Positions 24,840 through 34,466 of a DNA stretch of 64,000 bases are shown here, one piece after another (the first letter of the stretch is position 1; each line of letters begins with the position of its first letter). The stretch comes from Variovorax sp. OV329. Lineage in GTDB: Bacteria; Pseudomonadota; Gammaproteobacteria; Burkholderiales; Burkholderiaceae_C. The stretch covers positions 415,032 to 479,031 of the forward strand of contig NZ_FOUG01000003.1 of NCBI RefSeq assembly GCF_900114785.1. The letters run 5' to 3'. Below the pieces are notes generated by a model. That model had not been told where the DNA came from, did no database searches, and saw only the letters and a program-made list of their open reading frames with translations. The position numbers and the translations under genes were made by a program.

Positions 24840-26024
24840 TCAGAGCTCTTCGACCCGTCGGGGCGGATAGCTGTCCCATGCCTGGCAGCCGGGGCAATGC
24901 CAGAAGTACTGGTGCGCCTCGAAGCCGCAGGCCGCGCAGCGATAGCGCATCAGCGGGCGCACGGCCTGGTCGAGTGCGCGCTGCACCGGCGGGTGCAAGG
25001 CCTCGCGTTCGAAGCGTTCACCGGCCAGCCAGCGGCTGGCGGCAGCCAGCGAAGGCTGGTTCTGCAGGTGGGCGATGTAGCTGTCGCGCGGCGTGGTCGC
25101 GGGCGCGGCTGCGTCGTTGCCGGACTCTGCAGCCACGGTCGTTCCACCCAGGGCCACGATGGCTTCCACCACGTCGATGGACGGCGCCGCGGCATAGCGC
25201 CGCTGAAGCAATGCCAGGGCCTCGCCTGAGCGCTGCGCCGCCGCGCCTGCCTGCTGCAGCAGCGAGGCATAGAGCGGCAGTGCAAGTGGCGCAGTCTCCG
25301 ACAGGGCTACCAGCGTGTCGAAGGCCTTGCTGGCCTCGCCGTTGCGAAGCTGCAGCGTGGCCGATTCGATGGCCGGGCGCGGCGCGGTGGGCGCGGTTTC
25401 CATCGCCTGATGAAGCAGCTTGCCGGCTTCTTCCAGTTCACCGCGGGCGACGTGCTCGTTCGCCTGCTCGCACAGGTAGTGCGCACGGCGCGTGCCGTAG
25501 CTGGCCTGGTCGGATTCGTCGAGCCGGCGCGCCACCTCGGACGCCTGCGTCCATTCGCGCGAGCGTTCGTAGATGGCCAGCAGCGACAGGCGCGCCTCGT
25601 TCTCGTAGCGCGTGCCTTCCAGCTTCTGCAGCGCGGCCTCGGCCCGGTCGAGCAGGCCGGCGCGCAGGAAGTCCTGTGCCAGCGCGTGCTGGGCGCGGTC
25701 GCGGTCCGCACGGCTGAGGTCGCCGCGCGAGAGCAGGTGCTCGTGCACGCGCACGGCACGCTGGTACTCGCCGCGGCGGCGGAACAGGTTGCCCAGGGCG
25801 AAGTGCAGCTCCTGCGTGTCGGGGTCGTTCTGCACCGCCTCGATGAAGGCGTCGATGGCCTGGTCCTGCTGCTCGTTGAGCAGGAAGTTCAGGCCACGGA
25901 AGTAGGCCTTGGGTGCCTGCCGGTTCTCCAGCCGAAGCTGGCGCAGGTCGAAGCGCGAGGCCAGCCAGCCCAGCACGAAGGCGAGTGGCAGCCCCAGGAG
26001 GAGCCAACTGAGATCAAAGTCCAT
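24840..26024 (-). CDS. lapB: Lipopolysaccharide assembly protein LapB (YciM), TPR + rubredoxin-like zinc domain
   Basis: Inner-membrane regulator that coordinates LPS synthesis and promotes FtsH-dependent turnover of LpxC. The 394-residue protein has one N-terminal membrane anchor (DLSWLLLGLPLAFVLGWLAS), then tetratricopeptide repeats (~45-350; e.g. AYFRGLNFLLNEQQDQAIDAFIEAV and ALGNLFRRRGEYQRAVRVHEHLL). A C-terminal rubredoxin-type knuckle has the two CxxC pairs YRCAACGF and WHCPGCQ. The gene overlaps lapA by 11 bp, the usual pairing. Confidence 0.93.
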   Translation of the reverse strand: MDFDLSWLLLGLPLAFVLGWLASRFDLRQLRLENRQAPKAYFRGLNFLLNEQQDQAIDAFIEAVQNDPDTQELHFALGNLFRRRGEYQRAVRVHEHLLSRGDLSRADRDRAQHALAQDFLRAGLLDRAEAALQKLEGTRYENEARLSLLAIYERSREWTQASEVARRLDESDQASYGTRRAHYLCEQANEHVARGELEEAGKLLHQAMETAPTAPRPAIESATLQLRNGEASKAFDTLVALSETAPLALPLYASLLQQAGAAAQRSGEALALLQRRYAAAPSIDVVEAIVALGGTTVAAESGNDAAAPATTPRDSYIAHLQNQPSLAAASRWLAGERFEREALHPPVQRALDQAVRPLMRYRCAACGFEAHQYFWHCPGCQAWDSYPPRRVEEL

Positions 26025-26382
26025 GGTGGCGAGCGACGGTCAGGTCGGTGCTGCCGTTGTTGTTGCTGTCGTCGTTGACGATGAGGGCGTTGCCGCTCAC
26101 CGGGCTGCCGCCTGTGGTGCCCGTCGGGCTCGCCACCGGCATGGTGGCTGGGGCTGCGGGAGTCCGTGCCGCGTTGCTGCGGTGCCGCCACCAGCCGGGC
26201 AGCATGCCCAGGGCGCCGACCACGATGCCGCCGGCAAAGGCCACCAGCACCACGATCACCAGCGGCGCGCGCCAGTAGGTGCCGAAGAAGAAGTTGACCG
26301 TCGCATCGTGCTGGTTGTTCAGCGCGAAGGCGAAGAGGGTAAAAAAAATGGCTGCCTTGAGCAGCCACAGCAGGTATTTCAT
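26014..26382 (-). CDS. lapA: LapA family membrane protein (DUF1049)
   Basis: Small inner-membrane partner of LapB. The start at 26382 (MKYLLWLLKAAIFFTLFAFALNNQHDATVNFFFG) matches the LapA N-terminus; a longer in-frame start adds a basic tail. The 122-residue protein has two transmembrane helices (~3-22 and ~38-60), then a cytoplasmic tail rich in Pro, Thr and Asn that is longer than in E. coli LapA. It overlaps lapB and follows ihfB by 40 bp. Confidence 0.9.
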   Translation of the reverse strand: MKYLLWLLKAAIFFTLFAFALNNQHDATVNFFFGTYWRAPLVIVVLVAFAGGIVVGALGMLPGWWRHRSNAARTPAAPATMPVASPTGTTGGSPVSGNALIVNDDSNNNGSTDLTVARHHGL

Positions 26383-26422
26383 GGGCGCTTTCCGGTGGAC
26401 CGGAAAGATTCTACGTATGTCC

Positions 26423-26740
26423 TCAGTCCTTGCGGACCGGCGGCTCGTCCATTTGCGCACTGCGCTCGTCCACCGCCTCGCGCAGGGCCTTGCCCGGCTT
26501 GAAATGGGGAACGCGCTTCTCGGGCACTGCCACGCTCTCGCCCGAGCGCGGGTTGCGTCCGATGCGCGGCGGCCGGCGGCTGACCGAGAAACTGCCGAAG
26601 CCGCGGATCTCGATGCGGTTGCCTCGAACCAGCGCGTCGCTCATCGCGTCAAGAATGGTCTTGACGGCGGACTCCGCGTCGCGGTGCGTGAGCTGCGCGA
26701 AGCGTGCGGCAAGTTCTTCAACCAGATCGGAACGGGTCAT
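26423..26740 (-). CDS. ihfB: Integration host factor subunit beta
   Basis: DNA-bending nucleoid protein that pairs with IhfA and assists sigma-54 promoters, recombination and replication. It has 105 residues. [33 protein letters not shown] matches the IhfB N-terminus, and the DNA-inserting arm carries [22 protein letters not shown]. It is a little longer than E. coli IhfB because of a polar tail. It sits in the conserved rpsA-ihfB-lapA-lapB arrangement, with a strong terminator between rpsA and ihfB. Confidence 0.95.
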   Translation of the reverse strand: MTRSDLVEELAARFAQLTHRDAESAVKTILDAMSDALVRGNRIEIRGFGSFSVSRRPPRIGRNPRSGESVAVPEKRVPHFKPGKALREAVDERSAQMDEPPVRKD

Positions 26741-26754
26741 GGCGGCGAATATAA

Positions 26755-26798
26755 AGAAAAAAAGGGACAGGGAGCCCCTGCGGGCCGGCCCTGTCCCT
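26755..26798 (-). terminator. Rho-independent terminator between rpsA and ihfB
   Basis: On the minus strand a perfect 10-bp stem (AGGGACAGGG 26789-26798 / CCCTGTCCCT 26763-26772, loop 16 nt) is followed by a T-rich run. It separates high-level rpsA transcription from ihfB. Confidence 0.88.
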
Positions 26799-26808
26799 CT
26801 GTGGCGGC

Positions 26809-28497
26809 TTACTTGTCGCCGTTGTTGTCCAGCTTGGCGCGCAGCAGGGCGCCCAGGCTGGTGGTGCCGGCGTTCTCGCGCGACGACTGCTGGCTCAGGT
26901 TGGCCATCGCGCCTTGCTCGTCGGCCATGTCCTTCTGCTTGATCGACAGCTGGATGTTGCGGGTCTTGCGATCCACGTTGACCACCACGGCCGTGACTTC
27001 GTCGCCTTCCTTGAGCACGTTGCGGGCGTCTTCCACGCGGTCGCGGGAGATTTCCGAAGCGCGCAGGTAGCCGAGGATGTCGTTGCCCAGGTCGATCTCA
27101 GCGCCACGCGGGTCCACGGTCTTGACCTTGCCGGTCACGATCTGGCCCTTGTCGTTCACCGAGGTGAAGGTGGTGAACGGGTCGCTGTCCAGCTGCTTGA
27201 TGCCCAGGCTGATGCGCTCGCGGTCGACGTCGACAGCCAGCACCAGCGCCTCGACTTCCTGGCCCTTCTTGTAGTTGCGCACGGCGGTTTCGCCGGGCTC
27301 GTTCCACGAGAGGTCGGACAGGTGCACCAGGCCGTCGATGCCGGCAGCCAGGCCCACGAAGACGCCGAAGTCGGTGATCGACTTGATCGGGCCCTTGACG
27401 CGGTCGCCGCGCTTGGTGTTTTGCGCGAACTCTTGCCACGGGTTGGCCTTGCACTGCTTCATGCCCAGGCTGATGCGGCGCTTGTCTTCGTCGATTTCCA
27501 GGACCATGACTTCGACTTCGTCGCCCAGGGAGACGATCTTGTTCGGAGCAATGTTCTTGTTGGTCCAGTCCATTTCGGAGACGTGCACCAGGCCTTCGAT
27601 GCCGGGTTCGAGTTCGACGAACGCGCCGTAGTCGGCGATGTTCGTGACCTTGCCGAACAGGCGGGTCGATTGCGGGTAGCGGCGCGAAACGCCCATCCAC
27701 GGGTCGTCACCCATTTGCTTCAGACCCAGCGAGACACGGTTCTTCTCGGTGTCGAACTTGAGGATCTTGGCGGTGATTTCCTGGCCGGCCTGAACGACTT
27801 CGCTCGGGTGGCGGACACGGCGCCATGCCATGTCGGTGATGTGCAGCAGGCCGTCGATGCCGCCGAGGTCCACGAACGCACCGTATTCGGTGATGTTCTT
27901 GACGACGCCGCGAACCACGGCGCCTTCCTTCAGCGTTTCCATCAGCTTGGCGCGCTCTTCGCCCATGCTGGCTTCGACCACGGCACGGCGCGACAGCACG
28001 ACGTTGTTGCGCTTGCGGTCGAGCTTGATGACCTTGAATTCGAGGGTCTTGTTCTCGTAGGGCGAGAGGTCCTTGATCGGACGCGTGTCGATCAGCGAAC
28101 CCGGCAGGAAGGCGCGGATGCCGTTGACCAGCACGGTCAGGCCGCCCTTGACCTTGCCGCTGGTGGTGCCGGTGACGAACTCGCCGGACTCGAGAGCCTT
28201 TTCCAGGCTCATCCACGAGGCGAGGCGCTTGGCGGTGTCGCGCGACAGGATGGTGTCGCCGTAGCCGTTCTCGACCGAGCCGATGGCCACGGAAACGAAA
28301 TCGCCGGCCTGGACTTCGAGTTCGCCCTTGTCGTTCTTGAATTCTTCGATCGGCACGTAGGCTTCGGACTTGAGGCCAGCGTTGACGACGACGTGGTTGT
28401 GCTCCACGCGAACGACTTCAGCGGTGATGACTTCACCGGCGCGCATTTCAGAGCGCTTCAGCGATTCTTCGAATAGGGCGGCAAAAGATTCAGACAT
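26809..28497 (-). CDS. rpsA: 30S ribosomal protein S1
   Basis: mRNA-binding ribosomal protein needed for initiation on most transcripts. The start at 28497 ([23 protein letters not shown]) gives 562 residues with six S1 (OB-fold) domains. Internal repeats include [63 protein letters not shown] and [31 protein letters not shown]. The tail ([24 protein letters not shown]) is Burkholderiales-like. The gene follows aroA-cmk, its classical neighbour, with a structured leader between them. Confidence 0.97.
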   Translation of the reverse strand: MSESFAALFEESLKRSEMRAGEVITAEVVRVEHNHVVVNAGLKSEAYVPIEEFKNDKGELEVQAGDFVSVAIGSVENGYGDTILSRDTAKRLASWMSLEKALESGEFVTGTTSGKVKGGLTVLVNGIRAFLPGSLIDTRPIKDLSPYENKTLEFKVIKLDRKRNNVVLSRRAVVEASMGEERAKLMETLKEGAVVRGVVKNITEYGAFVDLGGIDGLLHITDMAWRRVRHPSEVVQAGQEITAKILKFDTEKNRVSLGLKQMGDDPWMGVSRRYPQSTRLFGKVTNIADYGAFVELEPGIEGLVHVSEMDWTNKNIAPNKIVSLGDEVEVMVLEIDEDKRRISLGMKQCKANPWQEFAQNTKRGDRVKGPIKSITDFGVFVGLAAGIDGLVHLSDLSWNEPGETAVRNYKKGQEVEALVLAVDVDRERISLGIKQLDSDPFTTFTSVNDKGQIVTGKVKTVDPRGAEIDLGNDILGYLRASEISRDRVEDARNVLKEGDEVTAVVVNVDRKTRNIQLSIKQKDMADEQGAMANLSQQSSRENAGTTSLGALLRAKLDNNGDK

Positions 28498-28524
28498 TGT
28501 GTTCCTTTCCGTCACGCAGGTTTC

Positions 28525-28598
28525 CAGTCGCACCATTGCGACTGTTTCTAGGGCTGGAGACGGCGGGTTTGGGCAGGTGCCCGGTTGGTTGAACAACC
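28525..28598 (-). promoter_or_regulatory. rpsA 5' leader with three consecutive stem-loops
   Basis: Upstream of the rpsA start, in transcription order, are three perfect inverted repeats: GGTTG-TT-CAACC (28598-28587), GGGCA-CC-TGCCC (28582-28571) and CAGTCGCA-ATGG-TGCGACTG (28544-28525). A purine-rich AAGGAA site follows near 28506. The E. coli rpsA leader also folds into three hairpins and mediates repression by S1. The analogy is inference. Confidence 0.6.
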
Positions 28599-28689
28599 CA
28601 TCAAGGCCGGTGCGCTGACGCGCGGCGGGGACCCGATGGACGGTAGGCCTTCAGCTTGGGGCCGAAGACCAGCTTCTCAAGACGCCTTG

Positions 28690-30723
28690 CTACCTGGCTG
28701 GTGGCGAGGCCGCCCCGAAAGGCTGCGCTTGCTGCCACCAGTCCAGCACCTGATCGACCGATTGCGAAACCGTCTGATCGGAGTTGTCCAGGAGGCGAGC
28801 ATCCTGCGCCGGTTTCAAGGGAGCCGTGCTGCGGGACATGTCCCGGGCATCACGCGCCTCCAGATCCTGGCGAAGACTGTCGAGTGTAACGGAAATTCCC
28901 TTAGAAATCAATTGCTTATACCGCCGCTCGGCGCGATGGGCAGCGCTGGCGGTCAGGAAGACCTTCAGGGGCGCGTCGGGGAAGATCACCGTGCCCATGT
29001 CGCGACCGTCGGCCACCAGGCCGGGCAGGCGGCGCAGGCGCTTCTGCAGCTCGACCAAGGCCTGGCGCACTGCCGGCAGCGCGGATACACGGGAAGCGTC
29101 CATGCCGGCCGCCTCGCTGCGGATGGCCTCGGTGACGTCCTCGTCGCCCAGCATGACCCGGCCGGTGGAGAAGTCCAGCGGCAACTCGCGGGCAATTGCG
29201 GCGATGCGGGCCTCGTTTTCGGGCGTCGCCTCGAGGCCGGCGCGGCGCATGGCCAGGCCGGTGACCCGGTACAGCGCGCCCGAGTCCAGGTAGTGGTAGC
29301 CCAGGCGGTTGGCCACTTCCAGCGCCAGCGTGCCCTTGCCCGAGGCGGTGGGTCCGTCGATGCAGATCACCGGCACGATGCCCGGCTCGCTCACCGCGAA
29401 CAGGGTCTCGAAGTAGTCGGGGAAGGTCTTGGCCACGCACTTCGGATCGAGGATGCGCACCGGAAGTCGGTCCGGGTTGAAGGCAGCCAGCGAGAAGCAC
29501 ATGGCCACCCGGTGGTCGTCGTAGGTGCGGATGCTGGCGGCCTTCCAGCGGCCGGCGGGCAGGGGCTGGATGCGGATGAAGTCGGAGCCCGTTTCCACCT
29601 GCGCCCCGAGCTTGCGCAGCTCGTTGGCCATGGCGTCGATGCGGTCGGTTTCCTTCACCCGCCAGCTGGCGATGTTGGTGAGCTGGCTGGGACCATCGGC
29701 GTACAGGGCCATCACCGCCAGCGTCATGGCGGCATCCGGGATGTGGTTGGCATCCAGGTCGATGGCGCGCAGCGGCCAGGCGCCGCGCGAGATCTGCAGC
29801 CAGTTGGGGCCGCTTTCCACCCTGGCGCCCATGGCCTGCGCCGCCTCGACGAAGCGGATGTCGCCCTGGATGGAGTCGGCACCGACGCCCTCGATGCGGA
29901 TGCCTGCCGGCTGCCCCTCGACGGGCGCGGCAATGGCGCCCAGCGCAATGAAGTAGCTGGCCGAGGAGGCGTCGGACTCGATGTGGATGCTGCCCGGCGA
30001 GCGGTAGCGGCTGCCGGCCGGGATGACGAAGCGGCGCCATTCCTCGCGCCGCACCTGGATGCCGAAGCGCGCGAGCAGGTTCAGCGTGATCTCGATGTAG
30101 GGCTTGGAGATCAACTCGCCGATCACGTCGATGGTGATGTCCTGGCGCGCGCAGGCCAGCGGCAGGGCCAGCAGCAGGGCGGTGAGGAACTGGCTGGAGA
30201 CGTCGCCGCGCACGCGGATCGGGGTGTCCAGACGCAGCGAATCGAGCGACACCGGGTGGATCTGCAACGGCGGGTAACCGGGGTTGCCCAGGTAGTCGAT
30301 GTCGCAGCCCAGGCCGACCAGCGCGTCCACCAGGTCGCCGATGGGGCGCTCGTGCATGCGGGGCACGCCGCTGAGCTTGAACTCGCCGCCCAGCAGGCTC
30401 AGTGCCGCGGTAAGAGGGCGCATGGCGGTGCCGGCGTTGCCCAGGAAAAGCTCGGCCTTGCGCGCGCCGTCCTTCAGCTGCCCGCCCAGGCCGGTGATGC
30501 GCGTGAGGCCCGACTCCTGCTCGACGCCGCAACCCAGTTGGCCGAGCGCAGCCAGCATCACGCGGGTGTCGTCGGAGTCCAGCAGGTCGTGCACCTCGGT
30601 CGTGCCCTCGGCCAGGGCGGCGAGCAGCAGCACGCGGTTGGAAATGCTCTTGGAGCCGGGCAGACGGACCGTGCCGCCGGCGCCACGCAGCGCGGGAAGG
30701 TCGAGAAAGACGGTGTCGTACAT
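28690..30723 (-). CDS. aroA: Bifunctional EPSP synthase / cytidylate kinase fusion
   Basis: One polypeptide joins 3-phosphoshikimate 1-carboxyvinyltransferase (sixth step of the shikimate pathway) to CMP kinase. The start at 30723 ([30 protein letters not shown]) gives 677 residues. The AroA part spans ~1-440 with PGSKSISNR and [15 protein letters not shown]. The Cmk part begins at about residue 450 with [35 protein letters not shown] and contains [24 protein letters not shown]. No stop separates the domains. It lies between tyrA (13 bp upstream) and rpsA, where aroA and cmk are separate genes in many bacteria. Confidence 0.95.
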   Translation of the reverse strand: MYDTVFLDLPALRGAGGTVRLPGSKSISNRVLLLAALAEGTTEVHDLLDSDDTRVMLAALGQLGCGVEQESGLTRITGLGGQLKDGARKAELFLGNAGTAMRPLTAALSLLGGEFKLSGVPRMHERPIGDLVDALVGLGCDIDYLGNPGYPPLQIHPVSLDSLRLDTPIRVRGDVSSQFLTALLLALPLACARQDITIDVIGELISKPYIEITLNLLARFGIQVRREEWRRFVIPAGSRYRSPGSIHIESDASSASYFIALGAIAAPVEGQPAGIRIEGVGADSIQGDIRFVEAAQAMGARVESGPNWLQISRGAWPLRAIDLDANHIPDAAMTLAVMALYADGPSQLTNIASWRVKETDRIDAMANELRKLGAQVETGSDFIRIQPLPAGRWKAASIRTYDDHRVAMCFSLAAFNPDRLPVRILDPKCVAKTFPDYFETLFAVSEPGIVPVICIDGPTASGKGTLALEVANRLGYHYLDSGALYRVTGLAMRRAGLEATPENEARIAAIARELPLDFSTGRVMLGDEDVTEAIRSEAAGMDASRVSALPAVRQALVELQKRLRRLPGLVADGRDMGTVIFPDAPLKVFLTASAAHRAERRYKQLISKGISVTLDSLRQDLEARDARDMSRSTAPLKPAQDARLLDNSDQTVSQSVDQVLDWWQQAQPFGAASPPAR

Positions 30724-30736
30724 GGAGGGGCGCCCT

Positions 30737-31621
30737 TCAGGCGTCCAGCGATTCGGTGCTGCTGCCCAGCTTCCACTGGCCGCGCAGCACACTGGCTTCG
30801 GTGATGGCCTGTTCCAGGTCGGTGAGGTTGCCGGTGCGCATCATGGTCTCCAGCTCTTCCAGCGCCTTGCGGAAGTGCTGCGACTGGCGCAGCACCTGCT
30901 CGCGGTTGGCCAGCAGCACGTCGCGCCACAGGGTGGGCTCGCCGGCGGCGATGCGGGTGAAGTCGCGGAAGCCCGGGCCCGCCAGGTCCATGAAGGCCTG
31001 GCCGTCGGGCTGGGAGGTGATGCCGTTCATGTAGGCGAAGGCCAGCAGGTGCGGCAGGTGGCTCACGGCGGCAAAGGCGCTGTCGTGGGCCTGGTGCGTC
31101 ATCTGGCTCACATGGGCGCCGATGGCCGTCCAGACCTGGGTGGCCCGCTGCACGTTGGAGCGCAGCGTCGCCTTGACGGGGGTGAGCACCACCTGGCGCC
31201 CGGTGAACAGGTCGGCCTCGGCGTGCTCGATGCCGGCCACTTCCTTGCCCGCGATGGGGTGCGCGGGCACGAAGGTCTTGAGCTTGCCCTCCAGGCCCAG
31301 CTGCGCGGCCTCGATCACGTCGCTCTTGGTCGAGCCCACGTCCATCACCAGCGTCTCGGCGCCGATGCCGTGGCGGATGGCCTTGAAGGTGGCTTCCGAG
31401 GCGGCCACCGGCACCGCCAGCAGCACCAGGTCGGCGCCCGACACGGCCAGCAGCGCCGACGGCGCGGCCACGTCGATCACGCCCAGTTGCTTGGCGCGCT
31501 CGGTGGTGGAGGGCGACTTGCTGTAGCCGACCACGCGCTTGACCAGCTTGGCGCGCTTGAGCGCCAGGGCGAAGGAGCCGCCCATCAAACCGCAGCCGAT
31601 GAGTCCCAGTTGTTCGAACAT
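30737..31621 (-). CDS. tyrA: Prephenate/arogenate dehydrogenase
   Basis: NAD(P)-dependent oxidative decarboxylation of prephenate in tyrosine synthesis. The 294-residue protein opens with a Rossmann motif ([24 protein letters not shown]). It has [17 protein letters not shown] and the prephenate-binding segment [26 protein letters not shown] (~117-142). Catalytic His is expected in HPIAGKE. There is no fused chorismate mutase, which instead sits in pheA. It is tightly packed between pheA and aroA-cmk. Confidence 0.94.
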   Translation of the reverse strand: MFEQLGLIGCGLMGGSFALALKRAKLVKRVVGYSKSPSTTERAKQLGVIDVAAPSALLAVSGADLVLLAVPVAASEATFKAIRHGIGAETLVMDVGSTKSDVIEAAQLGLEGKLKTFVPAHPIAGKEVAGIEHAEADLFTGRQVVLTPVKATLRSNVQRATQVWTAIGAHVSQMTHQAHDSAFAAVSHLPHLLAFAYMNGITSQPDGQAFMDLAGPGFRDFTRIAAGEPTLWRDVLLANREQVLRQSQHFRKALEELETMMRTGNLTDLEQAITEASVLRGQWKLGSSTESLDA

Positions 31622-31633
31622 CGTGCCGGAACC

Positions 31634-32752
31634 CTAGGCCTTGACCGGGTAGGCGCCGAGCACCTTGTAGAAGGCGCACAGCTGGCGCAGCTCCGACAGC
31701 GCAGCCGCCACGTGGGGTTGCGAGGGATGGCCGTCCAGGTCGATGTAGAAGTAGTACTCCCACTGTCCGGTTCGCGCCGGGCGCGATTCGAAGCGGGTCA
31801 TGGAGACATTGTTGGTCTTCAGCGGCACCAGCAGGTCGTGCACAGCGCCCGGCCGGTTGGGCACCGACAGCACAAGGCTCGTGCAGTCATGGCCCGAGGC
31901 CGGCGGCATGGCCAGCGTGGCAGGTAGCGTGATGATGGCGAAACGGGTGCGGTTGTACGCGTCGTCCTGGATGGCGTGGGCCACGATGTGCAGGCCGTAC
32001 TGCGTGGCGGCACGCTCGCTGGCCAGGCCGGCCCAGGCCGGATTGGTGGCGGCGAGGCGGGCGCCCTCGGCATTGCTGGAGACCGCGCGGCGCTCGGCAT
32101 GCGGCAGGTGCTTGGACAGCCAGGCCTGGCACTGGGCCAGCGCCTGCGGATGGGCCAGCACGGCCTCGATGCCGTCCAGCGAATTTTCCTTGCGCAGCAC
32201 GTTGTGGCGGATCAGGAGGCCCACCTCGCCCACGATGTGCGTGGGCGTGTGCAGGAACATGTCCAGAGAGCGCGTGACCACGCCCTCGTTGGAGTTCTCC
32301 ACGCCGACCACGCCGTACTGGGCGCTGCCGCTGGCGGTGGCATGGAAGACCTCGTCGAAGCTGGCGCAGTAGATCAGGTCGGCGGCGCCGCCGAAGTACT
32401 CGATGGCGGCCTGCTCGCAGAAGGTGCCCTCGGGGCCCAGCACCGCCACGCGCTGAGGCGATTCGAGCGACAGGCAGGCCGACATGATCTCGCGCCAGAT
32501 GGCCGAGATGTGCGCGTTCTTCAACGGGCCAGGATTGCTCTGCGTCATCTTCTCGATGACCTGGGCCACGCGGTCGGGGCGGAAGTAGGGCGTGCCCTCC
32601 CGCTTCTTCACTTCGCCGACCAGCTCAGCCACGTGGGCGCGGTCGTTCAGCAGCTTGAGCAACTGCTTGTCCAGCGAGTCGATCTGCACGCGCAGATCGG
32701 CCAGGCTGGAAGAAGGATCGGAAGGAGGAGTGGGCGCGTCGGGGGAAGTCAT
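31634..32752 (-). CDS. pheA: Bifunctional chorismate mutase / prephenate dehydratase (P-protein)
   Basis: Makes phenylpyruvate from chorismate. The start at 32752 (MTSPDAPTPPSDPSS) gives 372 residues. An AroQ-type chorismate mutase domain spans ~15-100 (LADLRVQIDSLDKQLLKLLNDRA). The dehydratase domain follows (VAVLGPEGTFCEQAAIEYFGGA and VGVENSNEGVV). The C-terminal ACT domain carries the phenylalanine-sensing ESRP sequence (MTRFESRPARTGQWEYYFYIDL). Feedback inhibition by Phe is therefore expected. It lies 5 bp after serC in the gyrA-to-rpsA block. Confidence 0.95.
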   Translation of the reverse strand: MTSPDAPTPPSDPSSSLADLRVQIDSLDKQLLKLLNDRAHVAELVGEVKKREGTPYFRPDRVAQVIEKMTQSNPGPLKNAHISAIWREIMSACLSLESPQRVAVLGPEGTFCEQAAIEYFGGAADLIYCASFDEVFHATASGSAQYGVVGVENSNEGVVTRSLDMFLHTPTHIVGEVGLLIRHNVLRKENSLDGIEAVLAHPQALAQCQAWLSKHLPHAERRAVSSNAEGARLAATNPAWAGLASERAATQYGLHIVAHAIQDDAYNRTRFAIITLPATLAMPPASGHDCTSLVLSVPNRPGAVHDLLVPLKTNNVSMTRFESRPARTGQWEYYFYIDLDGHPSQPHVAAALSELRQLCAFYKVLGAYPVKA

Positions 32753-32757
32753 GCGGT

Positions 32758-33882
32758 TCAAGCGTTCAGGCGCTCGAATTCTCGCATGTACCCCACCAGG
32801 GCCTGCACGCCTGCCAAAGGCATGGCGTTGTAGATGCTCGCGCGCATGCCGCCCACGGACTTGTGGCCCTTGAGCTGCAGCAGCCCGGCTTCGCGCGCGC
32901 CGGCCAGGAAGGCCTCGTTGCGGCTTTCGTCTGCCAGGAAGAAGGGCACGTTCATGCGCGAGCGGCACTCGGGCGCCACCTTGTTCGCATAGAAGGGCGA
33001 GGCATCGACGAAGTCGTACAGCAGCTTCGCCTTGGCGACGTTGCGCGCCTCCATGGCAGCCACGCCGCTCAGCCCGCCTTCGGTCTGCTCGAGCAGCCAC
33101 TGGAAGGTGAGCCCGGCCACGTAGATGGCCCAGGTGGGCGGCGTGTTGTACATCGACTGGTTGTCGGCCACCGTGCGGTAGTTGAAGGCGCTCGGGCAGA
33201 TCTCCAGGGCGTGGCCCAGCAGGTCGTCGCGCACCACCACCAGCGTGAGGCCGGCCGGCCCGATGTTCTTCTGCGCGCCGCCGAAGGCCAGGCCCACGCG
33301 ACTCCAGTCGACAGGCCGCGAGGCGACGTGCGAGGAGAAGTCGATCACCAGCGGCGCCGAACTGCCCATGGCCGCCAGGTCGGGCAGCTCCTGGAACTCG
33401 ACGCCGTGGATGGTCTCGTTGGAACAGAGGTGAACGTACGAGGCGCCTTCGCTCAGCTGCCAGCTGGCGGCGTCCGGCAGCCGGGTGTGGCCGCTGTCAG
33501 CATTGCTGGCCGCCACGTGCGGGGTGCAGTAGCGCTGCGCTTCCTTCAGCGACTTCTGGCTCCAGGAGCCGGAGACGACGAAGTCGACCGTCTTGCCGCG
33601 CGACAGGTTGAGCGGAACGATGGCGTTCTCGCCCAGCCCGCCGCCCTGCATGAACAGCACATGGAATTGCGAGGGAATGGCCAGCAGCTGGCGAAGGTCG
33701 GCTTCGGCCTTGGCCAGGATGACGCCGAACTCCTTGCCGCGATGGCTCATCTCCATCACGCCCATGCCGCTGCCCTGCCAATTCAGCATCTCGGCGGCGG
33801 CGCGTTCGAGCACCGCTTCCGGCATGGCGGCCGGGCCGGCAGAGAAGTTGTACGGGCGCGGGCCCTGGGCCGCCGCGCTCAC
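32758..33882 (-). CDS. serC: Phosphoserine aminotransferase
   Basis: PLP enzyme of serine (and pyridoxine) synthesis. The best start is GTG at 33882, overlapping the stop of the preceding gene (GTGA). It yields 374 residues beginning [26 protein letters not shown]; the first ATG would delete the conserved [10 protein letters not shown]. The PLP-lysine sits in [21 protein letters not shown], and [16 protein letters not shown] and [11 protein letters not shown] are also typical. The position between gyrA and pheA is conserved in betaproteobacteria. Confidence 0.94.
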   Translation of the reverse strand: MSAAAQGPRPYNFSAGPAAMPEAVLERAAAEMLNWQGSGMGVMEMSHRGKEFGVILAKAEADLRQLLAIPSQFHVLFMQGGGLGENAIVPLNLSRGKTVDFVVSGSWSQKSLKEAQRYCTPHVAASNADSGHTRLPDAASWQLSEGASYVHLCSNETIHGVEFQELPDLAAMGSSAPLVIDFSSHVASRPVDWSRVGLAFGGAQKNIGPAGLTLVVVRDDLLGHALEICPSAFNYRTVADNQSMYNTPPTWAIYVAGLTFQWLLEQTEGGLSGVAAMEARNVAKAKLLYDFVDASPFYANKVAPECRSRMNVPFFLADESRNEAFLAGAREAGLLQLKGHKSVGGMRASIYNAMPLAGVQALVGYMREFERLNA

Positions 33883-34466
33883 TTCTTGGCGGGCGCCTTG
33901 GCCGGTGCGTTGCCGGACTGGGCCGGTGCGGCGCCGGCGGTGGGCGCGCCCAGGGCCTTGGCCACGCTGGCGTCGAGCGCGCGGATCTTGGGCTCGATGG
34001 AGGCACGGGTGTCCTCGACCACCTTCTTGGTCAGGGCGGTCTGCATCTGCGGGTTCATGTCCTGGTACTTCTTGGCCAGGGGCGAGCTGATCCAGGCGAC
34101 CAGCTGCTTGAGTTCTTCTTCGGTGAAGTTCTGCTCCAGGATCGGGCCCAGGGTGGTGGGGGCCACGGCCAGGGCCTTGTCGCGCACCAGCGGGAAGGAT
34201 TCGTCGAAGTACTTCTTGAGTTCTGCGTCGGCAGCCTTGGCCGCGGCTTCGCGCTTCTCGGCCGGCACCTGCGTCTGCAGGTAGCCCGAGCCTGCCTGGG
34301 CGATCGGGTCGCTCGCCTGCTGGACCAGTGCGCGCGCCAGTGCCTCGATGCCGGGACGTTGGAGGTCGACGAACTGCTTGACCAGCGCGGCCTTGCCGTC
34401 TTGTGCCCAGCTGAAGGACGAAGCGGTGAGGGCTACAGCGAGCACGGCAAGTTTGATCTTTTTCAC
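33879..34466 (-). CDS. Secreted DUF2059 family protein
   Basis: 195-residue exported protein of unknown function. A signal peptide ([22 protein letters not shown]) is followed by an alpha-helical DUF2059-type domain (~25-170), including [49 protein letters not shown]. The tail is Ala/Pro/Lys-rich. It overlaps gyrA by 4 bp (ATGA) and serC by 4 bp (GTGA), so its translation is coupled on both sides. The family is common in proteobacteria; no biochemical activity is known to me. Confidence 0.85.
   Translation of the reverse strand: MKKIKLAVLAVALTASSFSWAQDGKAALVKQFVDLQRPGIEALARALVQQASDPIAQAGSGYLQTQVPAEKREAAAKAADAELKKYFDESFPLVRDKALAVAPTTLGPILEQNFTEEELKQLVAWISSPLAKKYQDMNPQMQTALTKKVVEDTRASIEPKIRALDASVAKALGAPTAGAAPAQSGNAPAKAPAKK

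Noticed and set aside
28571..28598. Rho-independent terminator after cmk
   Set aside because: The stems lack a following T-tract on the minus strand and lie close to rpsA, so a leader structure is the better reading.
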